Shown here piece after piece: positions 57,391-64,000 of a stretch of DNA of 64,000 nucleotides (its first letter is position 1; each line of letters starts with the position of its first letter). A program made the translations under genes and the position numbers. The DNA is from Begonia masoniana (lineage: Eukaryota > Streptophyta > Magnoliopsida > Cucurbitales > Begoniaceae), in contig CM039509.1 of the NCBI GenBank assembly GCA_022432975.1, forward strand, positions 22,475,432-22,539,431, read 5' to 3'. The notes beneath the pieces were generated by a model. That model worked only from the letters and a program-made list of their open reading frames with translations, searched no databases and had not been told where the DNA came from.

Positions 57391-60300
57391 GATCAAACCA
57401 AGAATATTCTCCATGATGGAGTCAAGTGAAGAACAGCCCGCTGTTGTGTCAGGTACCATATTGATCAATTCCGTGCCTGCTTTTACTTTATTAGATTCTG
57501 GTGCAACGCATTCATTTATTGCATCTGCATTTGCTGATAAGTTAGATGTACAGTTTACCCCTTCCATGCATATGTTTAATGTCGCTTTACCCTCTGGTGG
57601 AAGCATGCACTCTAACCAAGTGATGCTAGACAGTGATGTGTTAGTAGGAAATGTGAGTTTACCTGCTGATCTTATTGTTATGGATATTTTGGGATTTGAT
57701 GTGATCTTAGGAATGGACTGGTTGTTTAAACACCATGCCACAATTGATTGTAGAACTGGAATAGTTAGTTTCCAACCCCCTGGTAGTTTGAAACATACCT
57801 TCCAAGCTTCAGAGAAGAGTAAGGAAATGTCTGTTATGACTTCTTTAAATTTTAGACCTTCACCATGCAAGGAGTACTTGTGCTTCTTGGCATGTGTTCT
57901 AGATACACAACTTGTAGAAAAGGCAACTCCTCAAAATATCCTTGTTGTCCAAGACTTCCCTGAAGTGTTTCTAGATGACCTTCCCGGTTTGCCACCAGAT
58001 AGAGAAATTGAGTTTGTTGTAGATGTCTACCCTGGAGCTGAACCTGTGTCTAAAAATCCCTATAGGTTAGCACCTGCAGAACTCAAGGAATTAAAAGAGC
58101 AGTTGGAAGAGTTGTTAGAGAAAGGGTTCATACGCCCGAGCTTTTCACCGTGGGGTGCACCTGTCCTTTTTGTCAAAAAGAAGGATGGATCAATGCGCAT
58201 GTGCATCAATTATAGAGAACTGAATAAGTTAACTGTTAAGAACAAGTATCCCCTGCCTAGGATTGATGATTTATTTGACCAGCTCAATGGTGCAAGAGTT
58301 TTCTCTAAGATTGATCTGAGGTCAGGTTATTATCAGTTGAAGGTTAAATCTGAAGTATCCCAAAGACTGCCTTTCGCACAAGGTATGGGCATTATGAGTT
58401 TTTGGTTATGTCTTTTGGTTTGACAAATGCACCAGCAGCATTCATGGACCTTATGAACAGAGTGTTTCATGAGTATTTGGATAAGTTTGTCATAGTATTC
58501 ATAGACGACATTCTAATCTATTCTAGAACTAAGGAGGATCATGCAAGGCACTTGAATTTGGTGTTAGGAGTACTTAGGCAGCACCAGCTCTATGATAAGT
58601 TTTCCAAGTGTGAATTTTGGTTGGATAGAGTTCACTTTCTGGGTCATGTGATCTCTGGTGATGGAATAACAGTCGATCCAGCCAAGGTTCAAGCAGTTAA
58701 GGAATGGCCCCAACCGAAGAATGCTACTGATATTAGGAGTTTTGTTGGACTAGCAGGATATTACAGAAAATTTATTGAGGGATTTTCAAAGATTGCAACA
58801 CCCCTCACTCGTTTAACTAGGAAGAATATCAAATATGATTGGACAGAAGAGTGTGAAATTAGTTTCCAGACTTTAAAACAGAAACTGATCAATGCTCCAA
58901 TCCTAACCCTTCCTGCTGAGAATGGTAAATTTAGTATTTATTGTGATGCATCCAAGATTGGTCTTGGTTGTGTGTTGATGCAAGATGGAAAGGTAATAGC
59001 CTATGCTTCTAGACAGTTGAAAACTCATGAGAAGAATTACCCTACACATGACTTGGAATTAGCTGCAGTGGTTTTTGCACTTAAGATTTGGAGGCATTAC
59101 TTGTATGGACAATCTTGTGAGATATTTTCTGATCATAAGAGCCTGAAGTATATCTTCACACAGAAGGAATTAAATATGAGGCAGCGCCGGTGGTTAGAGT
59201 TCGTAAAGGATTATGACTTTGAGATTAAATACCATCCCGGCAAGGCAAATGTAGTAGCCGATGCTTTGAGCAGAGTGACAACATCAGTTTCAGCATTGAT
59301 TCTTGACTTACCATTGGCCTTAGAATCTGAATTCCTAAAGTTTAATCTAGAGGCAGTATCCAATGTAACAGCTATACTTTCGGCTATAACCCTAAGGCCT
59401 ACGATTCTTGAGAAAATAAGGGAAGCTCAGTCAAATGATGATGAATGCAACAAGTACAAGTCAAGTATGGATTCTACGGACAATTTAAACTTTAACTGTT
59501 CTTCTGATGGAATCCTTAAGTTCAGAAACAGATGGTTTGTTCCTGCCATTATGGAACTTCGGAATGAGATTCTTTCTGAGGCTCATTCTTCTAGATTCTC
59601 AGTTCACCCTGGGAGTACGAAGATGTATAAAGATCTTAAACAGCATTACTGGTGGCCAAGTATGAAAAGAAGTGTGGCAGAATATGTAGGATCATGTTTG
59701 TGTTGTCAGCAGATTAAAGCCGAGCATCAGAGACCCTCAGGAACGTTACAACCTTTACCAGTTCCTGAATGGAAATGGGAACAAATAACCATGGATTTTG
59801 TTGTGGGATTACCTAGAACAATTAAAGGACATGATGCAATTTGGGTGATAGTTGACCGTTTGACCAAATCATCCCATTTTCTGCCTATGAAGATGACATA
59901 CTCGATGGATCAACTTGCTGAGTTGTATGTTCAGGAAGTTGTTAGATTGCACGGAGTTCCAAGCACCATAGTTTCAGACCGAGATGCTAGATTTACATCT
60001 AAGTTTTGGAAGAGTTTGCACAAGGCTATGGGAACTCAGCTCAGTTTCAGCACAGCTTTCCACCCTCAAACTGATGGACAATCTGAAAGAACCATTCAAA
60101 CATTAGAGGATATGCTCCGGGCATGTGTTTTGGATTTTCAAGGTTCTTGGAGCAAGTATTTGCCCTTGGTGGAATTTTCTTATAACAATAGTTTTCAGGC
60201 AACAATAGGAATGGCACCGTATGAAGCATTGTATGGACGAAAATGCAGATCACCCTTGTATTGGGATGAAGTTGGTGAAGCACAGTTACTTGGTCCTGAT

Positions 60301-60834
60301 ATTGTGCAGCAAACTGTTGAGAAGGTTGCTCTCATCCGTCAGAGGATTTTAACAGCTCAAAGTCGACAGAAAAGCTATGCTGACAGGAGGCGCAGAGAGT
60401 TAGAGTTTGAAGTTGGTAGTGAGGTTTTTCTTAAGGTATCACCATTCAAAGGAGTTGTGAGATTTGGGAAGAGAGGGAAGCTTAACCCAAGATATGTTGG
60501 ACCTTTCTCAATCTTGAAAAGGATTGGAAAATCAGCATATGAGCTGCAATTGCCAGACTCTATGGAAGGAATCCACAATGTGTTCCATATTTCTATGCTT
60601 AAGAAGTGCTTGAGGGATCCATCTCAGATTGTGGAACAGCAGAACATTGAAATTCAACCTACACTGACCTATGAGGAGAGACCAGTAAGAATCTTGGATT
60701 ATGCAGTGAAAGTATTACGCAACAAGGAAGTTCCACTAGTGAAAGTCTTATGGCATAATCAGAATATAGAGGAGACAACTTGGGAACGCCAGCAAGACAT
60801 GATGGACCAGCATCCAAGATTGTTCAGGTACTGA
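57391..60834 (+). pseudogene. Element E pol, one 1-base frameshift in RT
   Basis: Protease [11 protein letters not shown] near 57485; RT from about 57955; a base is lost at about 58353-58356 in the [11 protein letters not shown] region compared with D, so the frame stops at 58423. The following frame carries the RT catalytic FIDDILIYS near 58500, RNase [13 protein letters not shown] near 58936, integrase [12 protein letters not shown] near 59610, CLCCQQ near 59694, core to 60150, [11 protein letters not shown] near 60058, and [15 protein letters not shown] near 60745. CINYREL at 58203 has Asn where A, D and F have Asp. The rest is intact: with one base added gag-pol has 1494 codons. With near-identical LTRs this single lesion may be a sequence error. 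Confidence 0.9.
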
Positions 60835-60856
60835 ATTTTGAGGACAAAATTCTTTT

Positions 60857-60869
60857 AAGGAGGGTAGAT
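60857..60869 (+). promoter_or_regulatory. Polypurine tract of element E
   Basis: AAGGAGGGTAG precedes the 3' LTR start. Confidence 0.75.
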
Positions 60870-62951
60870 TGTAACACCCGGTTTATTAGAATTAAAATAA
60901 CCAATTAATCTTCTAAGTGTGAATTTTATAGAATGAAATAGGGAGAAATAGCAATTAGGTTAATGAGTAACTAAGTGAGGGCATAAGGGTAATTGTCAAT
61001 TTATATTGTGGATAACGTATTTAAGGAAAGAGTAAATGAGGTATAGCCGTCAATGCTCATTTCACTCTCGATTTTTCAGCTCAACCCAGTAGAGCTCTCC
61101 AGACGATTTCCCTTCCCGATATCCTTCAACTTAGGTAAGTTCTTTAGTTTTCTTCATGTATTGATGAATAGATAACCGAATTAGGACAATGTGAGTATTT
61201 TGGAAAAGTTGAGAGAAATAGCGGTTCGGGTTTGGAGTTTATTCGGGAATGCTCTATGAGTAGTGTTCCCAAACTAACTCCTTAGATTTCTGAATAGCTT
61301 AGATTAAGGTTTAACATTCTGTTTATGAATATAGGTGAACAAACCCCCGAAGTAGCTCTTAACCGAGCATTTGCTAGGAATCCAGGTAAGTAAAGTTTGC
61401 TTGTGCCTTCGGGCCTACATCGCAGAACATTAGGATTTTTGTGTGTTTGAATATTTTCCTGTTTCATGCATCATATATTTGAAAATATACGAAAATGAGT
61501 TTACATGTTTTGATATAGTGAGGAAGTGAACATTCTGAAGTGATTTATGTGAAACATTTTCTGTTAAGGGAACTAATCCAACCCTTAATGAGCCAGGGAT
61601 CATACTTTGGGAAAACTGATCCAACTCCCAATTTCGAAGTGGATCTGAACATTGATCAGTATATATATATTCACTGTTAGGAGAATTAATCCAACTCCTA
61701 ATGAGACAGGGATGTTCATACTTTGGGAGAAGTGATTCAACTCCCAATTTAGAGAGGAATCCGATTATAACGATGAATATGTAACAGAGATGAGAAAAGT
61801 AGAAACTGCATGCTAGGATGACATGTCTTCAGCTTTTCATGCATTATTGCTTTACTTGCTTAGCATTAGGCTAATAGATGAGTTTTGTGATGTAGGTGAA
61901 GAAGTTTTAGCAGGTGTGTTTACTGAGTTCACAGAAGGCTAGTTGGGTTGGAGGAGTGCATCCACACAATGTTCTGGCAGCTGATGGGGGCAGTTTAATT
62001 GATGTCTGTGGAGTGAAGGTTTTATTATCAATGCTTTATTTTAGATGGATCGAGTTTTCATAACAGTAGTGATTTCAGCGTTTTGGACAAATTGAGTTTT
62101 ACTTTCTGGTGTTGGTATTTTTTTTTGGAAATTTGAAATTTATTATTTGATGGATGTAGAGTGATGCATTGGTCTGATTTGTTTATAAAGCGATTTCAGT
62201 AGAGCAAACAGGTTCTCTTCTTAGATGGGGTCGTATAGGTATAGTTAAGAGTATTCGGAATGTCGCTCTGTTTCTATCGGTAGGTGATGCCTATCGGCAG
62301 GTATTGAGTTGTGGTTTGGTGTCTATCGGAAGATGAAAGTCTATCGGTAGATGCGGTGTGTAAGTCTATCGGAAGATGAAAGTCTGTCGGTAGATGCGGT
62401 GTGTAAGTCTATCGGAAGATGAAAGTCTACCGGTAGATGTCTTATGGAGTCACGCGTGAAGCACGTGTCGGAAGATGTAGTGTGTATTTTAATTCTATCG
62501 GAAAGAGTTGTATTGGCATTATCGGCGGAGGGTGTTGCGTTGTTTGTACACGTCATCGGTAGATGAAGTCTACCGAGTGATGTCTTTTGTTTTCCTTCCT
62601 TCCGGCTGACGTCATCGGCAGGAGTCTTCGGTTTTCTATTCCTGCTTCTTCCGTTGACTTAGTCGTCGGCAGATGCGTTGTCTTCTGAAACCGAAAGAGT
62701 ATTTCGTGCCTTAAACCCTCATTCCTTTCGGCTGAATATTTCTTAACATTCCCAATGACTATTTTAATAATGTTTTTCACAGTTTTGTTTAACTTCATTG
62801 TTGTTCAAAAAGAATTTCCGCTGCAAGTTTTAAATATTTTGAGAAGTCTAATCTTGACTGTCGAGTGAAGCTTTGAATTTATTATCAAAATTTCTTAGTC
62901 ATGATAATGTTATGGGTAGCGAACCGGGTTCAGATAACTCGGGGCGTTACA
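60870..62951 (+). mobile_element. Element E 3' LTR
   Basis: 2082 bases, almost identical to 54121-56199, with one extra base in GGGGG, TTTT and T8 runs (near 61985, 62021 and 62120). Ends GGGGCGTTACA, followed by CCGCC and the rest of the D LTR. Confidence 0.96.
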
Positions 62952-62956
62952 CCGCC

Positions 62957-64000
62957 ACTGTTTCATTTCATTTCCTCTTCCACTCTCAGCTCCTCAGCTT
63001 AGCAGAGCGCGATAGGAGACCCTCTTCGATCCCTCAAGCGATTTCCTCAGAACTAGGTGAGTTTTGCTTCTATTTCTTGCTACATTGTAACTGTCGAGGG
63101 TTGATAAATGAAGTTTTGAGAATGCGGTATGTGAGTGCTAGTTTCGGTTTATGAGTTGAATCGGGAATGCACTACGATTAGGGCTTCCAAACTAATTTCC
63201 TTAGCTTTCTGGGTAGCTAGAAGGAAGTTTGACAAAAGTTTAAATTAATGTTAGATTTGTGGAACTAGGTTTGAGCAAACTCCCGAGGGAGAGGTTTCAA
63301 CAAGCTTCCCAGGAGACCAGGTAAGTGAAGTTTGCTTGTGCCTTCGGGCCTACATCACAAAATGTTAGGATTATGATTACTTGTGTGAATCTGTATTCTA
63401 TGCATCATGTTTTTAAAACATACGAAAATGAATTTGAATGCATGATTGGCATGGTAAGGATTGAACATATTGAAATAGTCATGAGAATCAGTTTCACTGT
63501 TAAGGGAATTAATCCACCCCTTAATGAGACAGGGATGTATGTACTTTGGAAGAGCTGATCCAACTTCCAATTTCACAGGGGGATCTGAACAGAAGAATCA
63601 GTTTCACTGTTAAGGGAATTAATCCACCCCTTAATGAGACAGGGATGTATGTACTTTGGGAGAGTTGATCCAACTATCAATTTCACAGGGGGATCTGAAC
63701 AGAAACGAAGCATGAGCAACTGAGTTGAGAAAGTAGAAATTGCATATTAGGAATTTATATTTCGTTGTTTCATTTCTTGTTGGCTTTACTTACTTAGCAT
63801 TAGGCTAATAGATGAGTTTTGTGATGTAGGTGTTGAGGACACTGCAGGTGAGTTTCCTGAGTGCACAGATGATTGATGTGGTTGGAGGAGTACATCCATG
63901 TCTCGGCTTGGTAAACTGTTGAGGCTGGCTAACATGTGTCAGCAGATGTTAAGGTTTAGTTGATAATGATCTAGTCTGAGTAGGTCGAGTTTTCATGACA
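62957..64000 (+). mobile_element. Element D 3' LTR, part 2 (runs off window)
   Basis: Resumes with ACTGTTTCATTTC exactly where 54120 stopped and follows 47322-48365 with about a dozen substitutions. The GAATTAATCCACCCCTTAATG duplication is present at 63500-63700. The repeat arrays and terminus expected from the 5' LTR lie beyond 64000. Confidence 0.95.

Larger units (their letters stand above)
54121..62951 (+). mobile_element. Element E, complete gypsy retrotransposon, TSD CCGCC
   Basis: 8831 bases with two LTRs (2079 and 2082), primer site, gag-pol and polypurine tract. Flanked by CCGCC at 54116-54120 and 62952-62956, within the D 3' LTR. By eye the LTRs differ by two substitutions (near 54290/61040 and 55000/61748) and three one-base length changes in homopolymers, so insertion was very recent. 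Belongs with D to one subfamily with two zinc knuckles and a chromodomain-like end. Confidence 0.96.

Overview
This window is heterochromatin-like repeat DNA from a flowering plant, most likely a eudicot; I cannot name the species. The evidence is several Ty3/gypsy chromovirus-type LTR retrotransposons (Tekay-like, with about 2-2.8 kb LTRs, initiator-Met tRNA primer sites and a C-terminal chromodomain-like tail), two Ty1/copia elements, many solo LTRs, and one intron-containing host gene, a CKS1-type cyclin-dependent kinase subunit. No rRNA, tRNA, CRISPR array or bacterial feature is visible.

Layout. 1-973: 3' part of a forward LTR with a 77-bp tandem array. 974-1722: reverse LTR fragment (K). 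1723-12556: gypsy element A, with a partial 5' LTR, gag-pol broken by four in-frame stops, and a 3' end duplicated in tandem with indel-rich sequence. 12557-15723: 3' end of gypsy element B (pol tail plus LTR with a W-box cluster). 15724-16162: LTR end and primer site of copia element H, followed by degenerate AT-rich DNA with tandem repeats. 19297-20410: CKS1-like gene, minus strand, three exons. 20953-30757: copia element J, minus strand, interrupted by solo LTR C (21437-23723, TSD CAATA) and solo LTR N (27795-30202, TSD AAAAC). 30758-31952: AT-rich spacer. 31953-44778: gypsy element F, containing a 1-kb TAAAAG hexamer array, a run of exactly 1500 T, and solo LTR M (38351-41007, TSD CCCAC). 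44779-47140: LTR G, inserted in the 3' LTR of F. 47141 to beyond 64000: gypsy element D, inserted in G. 54121-62951: gypsy element E, complete with 5-bp TSD CCGCC, inserted in the 3' LTR of D.

The right side is therefore a four-level nest (E in D in G in F). Insertion order agrees with decay: the E LTRs differ by 2 substitutions and 3 one-base indels over about 2.08 kb and E has one frameshift; the D LTRs differ by about 1% and D has three lesions; F has six in-frame stops. The left side is another nest (K in A in B in H).

The most striking pattern is in the LTRs. Different LTRs share one plan: TG(TAACACCCGG)...CA ends, AG|GTAAGT-like donor motifs, a TGTAGGTG-like acceptor motif, and then, close to the 3' end, a family-specific block of tandem or palindromic repeats (GATCGATC palindromes, CCGGNTGACGTCA arrays, a CCGGTCACTGTTCAC array). 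Several features (the T1500 run, the very regular hexamer array, and the indel-rich duplication at 7140-12528) look at least partly like assembly errors and should be checked before biological use.
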